A stretch of DNA of 8,502 nucleotides from NCBI GenBank assembly GCA_017354065.1, contig JAFMRN010000092.1, forward strand, positions 1 through 8,502, written 5' to 3'. Position numbers and translations under genes: made by a program. The notes beneath the pieces were generated by a model. The model had not been told where the DNA came from, did not search any database, and saw only the letters and a program-made list of their open reading frames with translations. Positions within the stretch are counted from its first letter, which is position 1. Each line of letters begins with the position of its first letter. The DNA comes from Solirubrobacterales bacterium. Its GTDB lineage: Bacteria; Actinomycetota; Thermoleophilia; Solirubrobacterales; Solirubrobacteraceae. Positions 1-6,378 of the stretch are shown piece by piece.

Positions 1-2
1 AC

Positions 3-827
3 TCCGGGCTCGGATGCCCGGACTGGCCGCGCTGTTACGGACATGCATACCCGCCCGTTTCCACCCACGCGCTGATCGAGTTCGGCAACCGCGCCCTGTC
101 CGGACTGGTCGGCGTCGTCTGCGCGCTGGTGGCGGTCGCCTCGCTGCTGCGCAAACCATTCCGTCGTGATCTCGCGCTGCTGGCCTGGTCGCTTCCGCTG
201 GGGATCGTCGCCCAGGCCGTGCTCGGCGGGTTCACGGTGCGTGAGGACCTCGCGCCCGGGTTTGTGATGTCGCACTTCCTGTTGTCGATGGTGATCCTGA
301 TCTTCGCCGTGGCGCTCGTCTGGCAGGCCACCCACGAGCCCGGTTGGGAGCGGCCACGGGCACCGGACCGGCTTGTCATCTGGAGTGTCAGGGTGCTCGC
401 GGTGCTTGCGGCGATCACGCTAGTCGCGGGCACCGCCGCCACGGCCGCAGGGCCGCACGCCGGCGGCACCGGTAATCAGGATCAGACGATCCACCGTCTG
501 AACTTCAAGGGGGCCGGAACGCTTGAGTGGGTCGTCAACCAGCACGCCACCATCGCAGCGTTGTTCGGCGTGCTGGTGGTCGCGGTCTGGTTTCTCAAGC
601 GCAGCCGCGGCCATCAGTTCGAACCGGCCGAGCCTCTGACGCTGCTGGGCGTGCTGCTCGCGGCCCAGGGGCTCGTCGGGGCGGTGCAGTACGAGCTGAA
701 GCTGCCCGGAGAGATGGTTTGGGTACACGTTGGCCTGGCAACGATCACATGGCTGGTGATGCTGTGGGCGGTCGCGGTTGAGGGGCCGTCCGCCAAGCGC
801 GAGCACCGGCTCCAAGCCGGGGCGTAG
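3..827 (+). CDS. ctaA: Heme A synthase (COX15/CtaA family), 5'-truncated by the window edge
   Basis: An integral membrane enzyme that oxidises the C8 methyl of heme O to a formyl group, giving heme A for aa3-type cytochrome oxidase. The reading frame is open from position 3 to the TAG at 825-827 (274 codons); the true start lies upstream, and the GTG at 129 is internal because conserved sequence precedes it. Counting from position 3, residues 1-12 read SGLGCPDWPRCY, the family's extracellular Cys-pair loop (C5, C11). IEFGNR follows at 25-30, the actinobacterial form in which Asn stands where Bacillus CtaA has a heme-ligand His. Likely heme-binding histidines are H91 (SHFLLS), H181 (NQHA) and H242 (VWVH). 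QAVLGG and QGLVGAV are the paired helix motifs of the two half-domains. About seven hydrophobic helices are visible, so probably only the first helix and the N-terminus are missing. It ends 76 bases before the next gene and looks functionally separate from it. Confidence 0.93.
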   Translation, partial: SGLGCPDWPRCYGHAYPPVSTHALIEFGNRALSGLVGVVCALVAVASLLRKPFRRDLALLAWSLPLGIVAQAVLGGFTVREDLAPGFVMSHFLLSMVILIFAVALVWQATHEPGWERPRAPDRLVIWSVRVLAVLAAITLVAGTAATAAGPHAGGTGNQDQTIHRLNFKGAGTLEWVVNQHATIAALFGVLVVAVWFLKRSRGHQFEPAEPLTLLGVLLAAQGLVGAVQYELKLPGEMVWVHVGLATITWLVMLWAVAVEGPSAKREHRLQAGA

Positions 828-889
828 CTGGCATCATCGGCGCCTGTCGGGCTAGCCGGGGCCGAGGGTTCCCGTCTGCGCCCAAAGCG

Positions 890-897
890 AGGAGGAG
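890..897 (+). promoter_or_regulatory. Strong Shine-Dalgarno site that fixes a TTG start
   Basis: AGGAGGAG lies six bases before the TTG at 904. It is the best ribosome-binding site in the region and supports the rare TTG initiation codon of the first operon gene. No ATG or GTG near the beginning of the conserved N-terminus competes with it. Confidence 0.8.
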
Positions 898-903
898 ACC
901 CGG

Positions 904-1884
904 TTGCTGATCACCAGAACGCCGCTGCGCATCTCTATCGGTGGAGGCGGCACCGACCTGCCGTCGTTCTATCGCCGCCGTTCCGGCTTCGTGATTTCGG
1001 CGGCGATCAACAAGTACGTGTTCCTCGGCGTGAACCGCACCTTCACGCAGGAGTACATGCTCAAGTACTCCCAGCAGGAGCGGGTGGCGACGATTCCCGA
1101 AATTAAGCACGCCCTGTTCCGCGAGGTATTCCGTGAGCGCAACACGCCGCCCGGGATCGAGGTGATGTCAATGGCCGACATCCCGGCCGGAACCGGGCTC
1201 GGTTCGTCCGGCACCTTCACGGTCGGACTGCTGCGCGCGCTGAACGCGATCGACCGCCGCCACGTCACCGCCGGGCAGCTGGCCGAGGATGCCGCCCACG
1301 TCGAGATCGACGTCCTTGGTGAACCCGTCGGCAAGCAGGATCAGTACATAGCCGCCTACGGCGGGCTGACCTGCTTCGAGTTCCATCCCGATGACCGCGT
1401 CACCGCCACCCCGCTGGCGATCTCAGAGGACACGCTGCATGACCTGGAAGAGCACCTGCTGCTGTTCTTCACCGGCTTCGCCCGGCCGGCCTCAGCGATC
1501 CTCGGGGACCAGCACACGCGCACTAACGACGGAGACCAGGCGATGCTCGACAACCTCGAGCGGACCAAGGACCTTGGCCTCCGCATCCGCGACGTGCTGG
1601 AGGCCGGCAAGACCGAGGAGTTCGGCGAGCTGATGAACGAGCACTGGCAGCGCAAGCGAGCCCGCTCCAGCGGCATGTCCAACCCGGACATCGACCGCTG
1701 GTACGACAAGGCGATCGCCAACGGTGCCGTCGGCGGGAAGTTGGTCGGCGCCGGCACGGGCGGCTTCCTGATGTTCTACGCCACGGACGCGCCGCGGTTG
1801 CGCGCCGCCCTGACCGCGGACGGGCTGCAGGAGACGCGCTTCTCCTTTGATCTCGACGGCTCGATCGTCCTGTTCCGCGACTAA
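904..1884 (+). CDS. hddA: GHMP kinase, probable D-glycero-D-manno-heptose 7-phosphate 1-kinase
   Basis: Predicted to transfer the ATP gamma-phosphate to C1 of D-glycero-D-manno-heptose 7-phosphate, giving the 1,7-bisphosphate. The 326-residue length is normal for HddA-type kinases. The start RTPLRISIGGGGTDLP (residues 5-20) is the substrate-binding N-terminus of the HddA and fucokinase-like branch. The GHMP ATP loop is DIPAGTGLGSSG at 92-103, GKQDQY at 143-148 carries a likely catalytic Asp (D146), and the C-terminal glycine motif GGKLVGAGTGGFL is at 277-289. The TTG start is chosen for the excellent ribosome-binding site upstream and because it begins just before the conserved strand. It is the first gene of the five-gene heptose operon and its TAA shares one base with the next ATG. 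Use of a GHMP kinase rather than a PfkB-type HldE kinase implies an alpha-linked 1-phosphate and hence the GDP-heptose branch. Other GHMP sugar kinases are the alternative, but the neighbours favour heptose. Confidence 0.88.
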   Translation: MLITRTPLRISIGGGGTDLPSFYRRRSGFVISAAINKYVFLGVNRTFTQEYMLKYSQQERVATIPEIKHALFREVFRERNTPPGIEVMSMADIPAGTGLGSSGTFTVGLLRALNAIDRRHVTAGQLAEDAAHVEIDVLGEPVGKQDQYIAAYGGLTCFEFHPDDRVTATPLAISEDTLHDLEEHLLLFFTGFARPASAILGDQHTRTNDGDQAMLDNLERTKDLGLRIRDVLEAGKTEEFGELMNEHWQRKRARSSGMSNPDIDRWYDKAIANGAVGGKLVGAGTGGFLMFYATDAPRLRAALTADGLQETRFSFDLDGSIVLFRD

Positions 1885-2606
1885 TGCAATGCGTCGTGCT
1901 CGCGGGCGGGCTTGGCACGCGCCTCGGTCAGCTGACCAAGGACACACCCAAGGCGCTGATCCCGGTGGCAGGGCGCCCATTCGCCGACCATCAGCTTCAG
2001 CAGTTGCACGGCTGGGGTGTCGACGACGTCATCTACTCGATCGGGTTCGGGGGTGACCAGATCCGCGAGTTCGTCGGTGACGGCAGCCGCTGGGGCCTCA
2101 GCGTCCGCTACGCCGACGAGGGTGACCAGCTCCGTGGCACCGCCGGCGCCCTGGTCCACGCCCAGCAGAACGGACTGCTGGCGGACACGTTCGCGCTGAT
2201 CTACGGGGACTCGTATCTACAGCTGGATGCTGCTGCCGTGTTCGACTCCCAGCGCCGCTCGGACTTCGACGCGACGATGACCGTGTATCGCAACGACGGC
2301 CGCTGGGACACGTCGAACACCCGCGTCGCCGGGAACCGGGTGGAGCTGTACGAGAAGGGCCACGCAGATCCGCTCGCGGCCGGTATGCAGTACATCGACT
2401 ACGGCTTCTCGGTGCTCGATCGTGATGCGGTGCTGGCACTGATCCCGCGCCGCGGCGCAGCTGACCTCGCCGACGTCTATCACCAGCTCAGCCGGGCGGG
2501 GCGTCTCGGTGCCTTCGAGGTCTCCGAGCGCTTCTACGAGATCGGATCCCACAGCGGGTTGGCCGAGCTGGACCAACTGCTCAACGAGAAGGAAGGAAAC
2601 GGATGA
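1884..2606 (+). CDS. hddC: Sugar-1-phosphate nucleotidyltransferase, probable heptose-1-phosphate guanylyltransferase
   Basis: Predicted to couple a nucleoside triphosphate, most likely GTP, to D-glycero-alpha-D-manno-heptose 1-phosphate, releasing pyrophosphate and GDP-heptose. The 240-residue protein is a single NTP_transferase Rossmann domain. The nucleotide-binding signature AGGLGTRLG is at 7-15, DTPKALIP with the conserved Lys (K23) at 20-27, a GTAG element at 85-88, the metal-binding YGDS with D109 at 107-110, and a C-terminal FYEIGS at 217-222. It has no left-handed beta-helix domain, so it is the short HddC/RmlA-like form. The ATG overlaps the previous TAA by one base and has no good Shine-Dalgarno site of its own, pointing to translation by ribosomes coming from the kinase gene. 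The GTP preference is inferred from the GHMP kinase partner; the sequence read by eye does not exclude ATP, CTP or TTP. Confidence 0.85.
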   Translation: MQCVVLAGGLGTRLGQLTKDTPKALIPVAGRPFADHQLQQLHGWGVDDVIYSIGFGGDQIREFVGDGSRWGLSVRYADEGDQLRGTAGALVHAQQNGLLADTFALIYGDSYLQLDAAAVFDSQRRSDFDATMTVYRNDGRWDTSNTRVAGNRVELYEKGHADPLAAGMQYIDYGFSVLDRDAVLALIPRRGAADLADVYHQLSRAGRLGAFEVSERFYEIGSHSGLAELDQLLNEKEGNG

Positions 2607-3202
2607 GTTTCGCGAGTGACTATCTGGCTGAAACGACGGAGCTGATCCGCGCGCTCGACGCGGAGCGCGTCGAGGCGCTAGCGACCGGCCTGGCGGAGGT
2701 ACGTGAACGTGGCGGCCGGCTGTTCATCCTCGGGGTCGGCGGCTCCGCCGGGCACGCGGGCCACGCCGTCAACGACTTCCGCAAGCTCTGCGGGTTTGAG
2801 GCCTACGCCCCGACCGACAACGTCTCGGAGTTGACCGCCCGCACCAACGACGAGGGCTGGGACACGACCTTCGCCGCCTGGCTGCAGGGGTCGCGCATCA
2901 ACGCAAAGGACGGGCTGTTGATCTTCTCGGTCGGTGGCGGCGACGCCGCCAAGGCGGTCTCACAGAACATCGTCGCCGCGATCGATCTGGCGAAGCAGAC
3001 GGGCGCCTCGGTGTACGGCATCGTCGGGCGCGACGGCGGGCACACCGGCGCGGTGGCGGATGCCGCTGTGATCGTGCCGCCGCTGTATGTCGAGCGCATC
3101 ACACCGCACACGGAGGGCTTGTGCGCGGTCATCTGGCACCTGCTGGTCAGCCACCCGGCGCTGCAGAAGACCGCCACCAAATGGGAGTCGCTGGGCAAAT
3201 GA
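2603..3202 (+). CDS. gmhA: SIS-domain isomerase, probable sedoheptulose 7-phosphate isomerase with variant active site
   Basis: Predicted to convert sedoheptulose 7-phosphate to D-glycero-D-manno-heptose 7-phosphate, the first committed step. It is a 199-residue single SIS domain with an N-terminal helix, GVGGSAGHAGH at 44-54, the middle strand and loop LLIFSVGGGD at 105-114, and a C-terminal TPHTEGLCAVIWH at 167-179. The helix after GGSA places H54 and D58 where classical GmhA has a zinc His and catalytic Glu (H-x3-E), and E171 with H179 match the Gln-x7-His pair. The usual STSGNS phosphate loop is replaced by SVGGGD. This matches a SIS subgroup I recall next to HddA/HddC-type genes; the recollection was not checked by search. 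The start is the ATG in the ATGA overlap with the nucleotidyltransferase stop, with GAAGGAAA just upstream. The heptose assignment rests largely on neighbours. Confidence 0.78.
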   Translation: MSFASDYLAETTELIRALDAERVEALATGLAEVRERGGRLFILGVGGSAGHAGHAVNDFRKLCGFEAYAPTDNVSELTARTNDEGWDTTFAAWLQGSRINAKDGLLIFSVGGGDAAKAVSQNIVAAIDLAKQTGASVYGIVGRDGGHTGAVADAAVIVPPLYVERITPHTEGLCAVIWHLLVSHPALQKTATKWESLGK

Positions 3203-3732
3203 GCCGGCCGGCCGTGTTTCTCGACCGTGACGGCGTGCTCAACTTCGCCCCGATCCTCGACGGTAAGCCCAGGGCGCCCGCGACACTCGCGGACGTGCAA
3301 GTCTTGCCCGGGGTACCCAGGGCCTGCGCTGTGCTGCGCGACGCTGGATACCCACTGATCTGCGCGACCAACCAGCCGGACATTGATCGCGGCACCGCCG
3401 ACCCGCAAGCGGTGGCGCAGATCAACGGCCTTCTCCAAGAACTGCTCGGTCTCACGGAGGTGGTGATCTGCCCTCATGACGACGCCGAGAACTGTCGGTG
3501 TCGTAAGCCCAAGCCGGGCATGCTGACCGACGCGGCCGCGCGGCACGACCTGGATCTGAGCAGAAGCGTGATGGTCGGGGACCGCTGGCGCGATATAGCG
3601 GCGGGTCAGGCGGCCGGGACAGGTACCGTCTTCATAGACCGGGGCTATCAGGAGCGCCAGCCGGAAAGGCCCGACCTGATCGTCAAAGAGCTGGAGGAGG
3701 CGACCGAATGGATCATCCACAGGCTGGGCTGA
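3199..3732 (+). CDS. gmhB: HAD-IIIA phosphatase, probable D-glycero-D-manno-heptose 1,7-bisphosphate 7-phosphatase
   Basis: Predicted to remove the C7 phosphate from heptose 1,7-bisphosphate, leaving the 1-phosphate for nucleotidylation. From the ATG at 3199 it is 177 residues, close to usual GmhB length. HAD motif I is LDRDGVLN with D9 (nucleophile) and D11, motif II is ATNQ at 56-59, the conserved Lys is in RKPKPGM (K103), and motif IV is VGDRWRD with D128 and D132. The structural zinc loop of GmhB is intact: C91, H93, C99 and C101. A longer frame opens at 3121, but those 26 extra residues overlap the isomerase gene and have no family similarity; the 3199 ATG lies in a 4-base ATGA overlap with the preceding stop, right before the conserved first strand. 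HisB-N-type histidinol phosphatases share the fold, but no histidine genes are near. Confidence 0.87.
   Translation: MSRPAVFLDRDGVLNFAPILDGKPRAPATLADVQVLPGVPRACAVLRDAGYPLICATNQPDIDRGTADPQAVAQINGLLQELLGLTEVVICPHDDAENCRCRKPKPGMLTDAAARHDLDLSRSVMVGDRWRDIAAGQAAGTGTVFIDRGYQERQPERPDLIVKELEEATEWIIHRLG
3693..3700 (+). promoter_or_regulatory. Shine-Dalgarno site inside the phosphatase gene, for the transaldolase
   Basis: GGAGGAGG ends seven bases before the ATG at 3708, within the end of the phosphatase coding region. It supports a start that overlaps the upstream gene by 25 bases, and suggests the transaldolase can be initiated well on its own rather than only by coupling. Confidence 0.7.
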
Positions 3733-4457
3733 GTACCGCTCCCCGCAGCGCGGCGGACCTACACGTCAAGATCTTTGCCGATGGCGCGGATCTGGAGGGG
3801 ATCCGCCGGCTGTACGCGGACCCGCAGATAGCCGGGTTCACGACCAATCCGACGTTGATGCGCAAGGCCGGCATCTCTGACTATGAGTCCTTTGCCAAGG
3901 AGTTGCTGCAACACGTTCCCGACCGCCCGATCTCTTTCGAGGTGTTCTCTGACGACGCTCCGGAGATGCGCCGCCAGGCGCTGAAGATCGCCGGCTGGGG
4001 CGAGAACGTCTACGTCAAGATCCCGGTCACCAACACCAAGGGCGAGTCGATGGCGTCGCTGGTCAAAGACCTGTCAACCGCCGGGGTCAAGGTCAACGTT
4101 ACCGCGCTGTTCACGCCCCGCCAGGTGGAGGAGATCACCGATGCGGTCAAGGATGGCGCCGCCTCCAACATCTCCGTGTTCGCCGGGCGTATCGCCGACG
4201 CCGGCGTTGACCCGCTCCCGATCATGACCGAATCTCTGAAGATCATGTCGGCCGCGCCGAAGTCGGAGCTGATCTGGGCCTCCCCGCGCGAGATCCTGAA
4301 CATCGTCCAAGCCGATCAGACCGGCACGCACATCATCACCGTGACCCACGATCTGCTGGCGAAGCTGAAGTCGATCGGCAAGGACCTGGACCAGTTCTCA
4401 CTGGACACGGTCAAGATGTTCCACAACGACGCGACGTCGGCGGGATTCAAGCTCTAG
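3708..4457 (+). CDS. tal: Small transaldolase family protein, probable sedoheptulose 7-phosphate supplier
   Basis: A class I aldolase-type TIM barrel predicted to move a dihydroxyacetone unit, making sedoheptulose 7-phosphate (for example from fructose 6-phosphate and erythrose 4-phosphate). Length is 249 residues, nearer TalC/FSA-like proteins (about 215-220) than classical TalB (over 300). Visible motifs in barrel order are FADGADLE at 23-30 with acidic residues on strand 1, GFTTNPTLM at 43-51, the Schiff-base lysine K104 in VYVKIPVT, VNVTALF at 129-135, SVFAGRIADAGVDP at 156-169 and WASPRE at 190-195. The first 18 residues are poorly conserved-looking, but the strong ribosome-binding site supports the ATG at 3708. 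It is the last gene of the heptose operon; its product is the substrate of the operon's isomerase, so a dedicated precursor role is likely. True fructose-6-phosphate aldolase activity is the alternative and cannot be decided by eye. Confidence 0.87.
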   Translation: MDHPQAGLSTAPRSAADLHVKIFADGADLEGIRRLYADPQIAGFTTNPTLMRKAGISDYESFAKELLQHVPDRPISFEVFSDDAPEMRRQALKIAGWGENVYVKIPVTNTKGESMASLVKDLSTAGVKVNVTALFTPRQVEEITDAVKDGAASNISVFAGRIADAGVDPLPIMTESLKIMSAAPKSELIWASPREILNIVQADQTGTHIITVTHDLLAKLKSIGKDLDQFSLDTVKMFHNDATSAGFKL

Positions 4458-4486
4458 CTAGCCCTCGCATGGGCGCTGCGCGTTCG

Positions 4487-6247
4487 CTATGAGAACCTGT
4501 TGACCTGTGCCGCCAGGTTGGTCAACGTCTTGGCTGCCCTAACGGCCGTGCGGAAGTTCAAGGACCTGGCTTTGTGCCGCTTCACGCTGGTCTGAAGCTG
4601 CTTGGTTTCCTTGAGGGATCCGATGCCCAGCACCACACCGGCGCTGTGGGTGCGCTGCTTCAGCTCGACCACGAGTTTGCCGTGGATCACCTTCGCGGAT
4701 TTGACCTTGGCTCCGTGGAACGCCAAGTCATGCTTGAAGTTCTTCGTGACGTAGGACAGCGCTCCGGGAACGTTCACGCTGAAGGCGCTCAGCTCGTCCG
4801 CGTTCTTGCCCTGGGTCAGCCTGAATGCCAGCCGCGGCTTTCCCTTGGCTAGACCGGTTAGCGTTAGCTTTGTCAGCGTCGGTTTCCCAATCGTCTTGGA
4901 TGACGTCGAAGTGGTGCTCGGCAGCGTGGATACTGCTGCAGGGCATCCATTCACGCGGATGTCCGGGGAGAAGGGAGTGGGCATAGCACTCTCCGAGTTC
5001 CACCAGCCCGTGAAACCAGCGAAGAGCAGCTGAGTGCTGTAGTAGGGGGACCCGTCGTTGTGGTAGCGGGGGTCGCTACAAGTCGCGTTGAACAGGCCGG
5101 TGTCGTTGCCGTCCAGGGTGACCTTCAAGTCTGAGAACGGCAGATCCGGAACGCCTGTGAAGTCCAGGTTCGTGAAGCTGTCTGACCCGACGCTGGACGT
5201 CGCGAGTTTGCCGCTAAACGACAAGCCACCGAGGCTTGGGAACACGATTGTCGCCACCGGCGCATTGCGCGAGCCCGATAGCAAAACCGTGCCGGAAACG
5301 GGGTTCGTCAGCAGTGGCGTTGTGAGGGATGCGGTGCCGACTTGGACCGGCGCGCTGATAGCAGTGTTCCCAGAACAGCTGCCTGGCGGGTTTGGCGGTC
5401 CGCATAGATCTTGAGTCACGCCGCTACCGAGCGTCAAGACGGAGCTGGGGAAGTTCAAGCTCACACTTTGAGTGCCGATTCCGCCGGCCGGCTGTGGGAT
5501 GTCAAGGATGACCTGCGCCTGGCGTTTGGAGTTGACGTTCGCCGTTGCCGAAGCGAGATGCGCGTAGTAGTAGCCGGTGTTGGTCGGGGTAAAGCTGTCG
5601 CTGCCGGTGCCCGCGCCGTTGTTGATGCTGATGGTGGATGTGGCTGGGTTATTGGAAGATGGCAGGCGGATGAACTGGCCGTTGGGGGTGCTCGCGTCGA
5701 TCGTCAGGTGGAGCTGGGAGATGCCAGCGTTACTCTCGAAGCTCGGTAACACAACCTGCAGGGTTGCCGTGGAGGGGTCCAGCGTTATGTATCCGTAGTT
5801 GGTGACCCCAAGGGCACTTATCGTCACGGCGGTCAGCGTGCAGGTGCCCAAGGGGTTGCGCGCATTACCTGCGGCGCCACAGGTGTCCGAAGTCCGCCAG
5901 GGGATTGAGCTCGTGGCAAGCGTCACCGTGGACGAAGCGCCGGCGGCTGTGACTGTTCCGCTCCCGATCTGGGTACCGGACGGGGCGGTGGCCAGCGATG
6001 CCCACAGGCCGGGCGGGAGGTTGAGCTGCAAGCTCGTGAGCGGTGAACTGAACGTTGCATCGAGGGTGAGGTTGGCGCTCCCGCCGGCTTCCGTGGAGGA
6101 AGGCTGGAAGGAAAACGAGCTGAGCTGACCGTTGCTGGTTCCAGCTAGGGCTGAGCCGGCGCTAAGGCCGATCGTGATGCACGCGGACACGAGGACCAGC
6201 AGCAGCTTCCGGCCAACAGACATCCCCAGACCGTCGTGGGCAGGCAT
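4487..6247 (-). CDS. Large secreted protein of unknown function with basic C-terminal domain
   Basis: I do not recognise a function. The 586-residue product has a clear Sec signal peptide: basic VGRK at 11-14, a hydrophobic core to about residue 30, and ALA at 33-35 with probable cleavage after A35. The mature part begins with a beta-rich, Ser/Thr/Gly-rich region (36-435) holding LPPGL at 77-81 and six cysteines (C123, C136, C282, C291, C390, C435), possibly three disulfides. A Thr/Ser linker (440-450) leads to a C-terminal domain with 18 lysines between 451 and 586, against four in residues 1-450. There is no LPXTG motif, C-terminal membrane helix or lipobox, so it is either released or held non-covalently at the wall. 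This architecture resembles large exported proteins I remember from Thermoleophilia. The start at 6247 has GGAGGAA seven bases upstream; a second Met at residue 9 lacks one. The gene looks less GC-rich than its neighbours. It converges on the heptose operon and diverges from the two-component genes. Confidence 0.85.
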   Translation of the reverse strand: MPAHDGLGMSVGRKLLLVLVSACITIGLSAGSALAGTSNGQLSSFSFQPSSTEAGGSANLTLDATFSSPLTSLQLNLPPGLWASLATAPSGTQIGSGTVTAAGASSTVTLATSSIPWRTSDTCGAAGNARNPLGTCTLTAVTISALGVTNYGYITLDPSTATLQVVLPSFESNAGISQLHLTIDASTPNGQFIRLPSSNNPATSTISINNGAGTGSDSFTPTNTGYYYAHLASATANVNSKRQAQVILDIPQPAGGIGTQSVSLNFPSSVLTLGSGVTQDLCGPPNPPGSCSGNTAISAPVQVGTASLTTPLLTNPVSGTVLLSGSRNAPVATIVFPSLGGLSFSGKLATSSVGSDSFTNLDFTGVPDLPFSDLKVTLDGNDTGLFNATCSDPRYHNDGSPYYSTQLLFAGFTGWWNSESAMPTPFSPDIRVNGCPAAVSTLPSTTSTSSKTIGKPTLTKLTLTGLAKGKPRLAFRLTQGKNADELSAFSVNVPGALSYVTKNFKHDLAFHGAKVKSAKVIHGKLVVELKQRTHSAGVVLGIGSLKETKQLQTSVKRHKARSLNFRTAVRAAKTLTNLAAQVNRFS

Positions 6248-6254
6248 TGGGTGG

Positions 6255-6261
6255 TTCCTCC
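6255..6261 (-). promoter_or_regulatory. Ribosome-binding site of the secreted-protein gene
   Basis: On the minus strand GGAGGAA stands seven bases before the ATG at 6247-6245. It favours this start over the in-frame Met eight codons later, and so a signal peptide with a longer n-region. Confidence 0.75.
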
Positions 6262-6271
6262 GTTATCTCGT

Positions 6272-6281
6272 CCAACGTTGG
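6272..6281. promoter_or_regulatory. Perfect 10-bp palindrome, possible operator
   Basis: CCAACGTTGG is a perfect inverted repeat 25 bases upstream of the secreted-protein start codon. A dimeric repressor could use it as an operator, or it could form a short stem in the leader RNA. No second copy was seen nearby, so the role is a guess. Confidence 0.3.
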
Positions 6282-6288
6282 TAGCTGC

Positions 6289-6306
6289 GCCGGGCCGAAG
6301 CCCAAC
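6289..6306 (-). other. Leader hairpin with UUCG tetraloop
   Basis: On the minus strand the sequence reads as a stem of four G-C pairs (GGGC/GCCC) closed by a TTCG loop, extended outward by two G-U pairs and one G-C pair. C(UUCG)G is among the most stable RNA tetraloops. The hairpin lies about 40 bases upstream of the start codon of the secreted-protein gene, in its probable 5' untranslated region. No run of U follows, so it is not a standard terminator. Confidence 0.45.
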
Positions 6307-6317
6307 CGGAATACCAC

Positions 6318-6330
6318 AAAAACGTATAAC
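6318..6330. promoter_or_regulatory. Short AT-rich island, possible core promoter
   Basis: In otherwise GC-rich DNA this stretch holds TATAAC at 6325-6330 on the plus strand, five of six matches to a -10 box, and TTATAC in nearly the same place on the minus strand. It is the most likely promoter zone of the divergent 6248-6458 interval, but no convincing -35 box stands at the right distance on either strand. Confidence 0.27.
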
Positions 6331-6378
6331 GGGAGCCGAAGTTGCGTCCTGTGCGGTCAGGCTTGCACGGTTAGACCC

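Noticed and set aside
129..827. Heme A synthase starting at GTG 129
   Set aside because: The frame is open upstream to position 3 and encodes the conserved GCPDWP and IEFGNR motifs, so 129 is internal and the gene is truncated by the window edge.
828..903. Terminator or promoter between heme A synthase and the heptose operon
   Set aside because: GGCTAGCC at 850-857 and other short inverted repeats occur, but there is no T-run and no -35/-10 pair I can defend.
3121..3198. Longer N-terminus for the HAD phosphatase beginning at 3121
   Set aside because: The extra 26 residues overlap the isomerase coding region and precede the conserved HAD strand. The ATGA overlap at 3199 gives the family's normal start.
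2803..3720. 305-codon open frame on the minus strand
   Set aside because: It lies wholly antisense to the isomerase and phosphatase genes, which have clear family motifs. Its translation shows no recognisable domain, and long antisense frames are common in GC-rich coding DNA.
4574..6128. Several plus-strand frames within the secreted-protein region
   Set aside because: All are short, mutually inconsistent in frame, and antisense to a 586-codon gene that has a signal peptide and a good ribosome-binding site.
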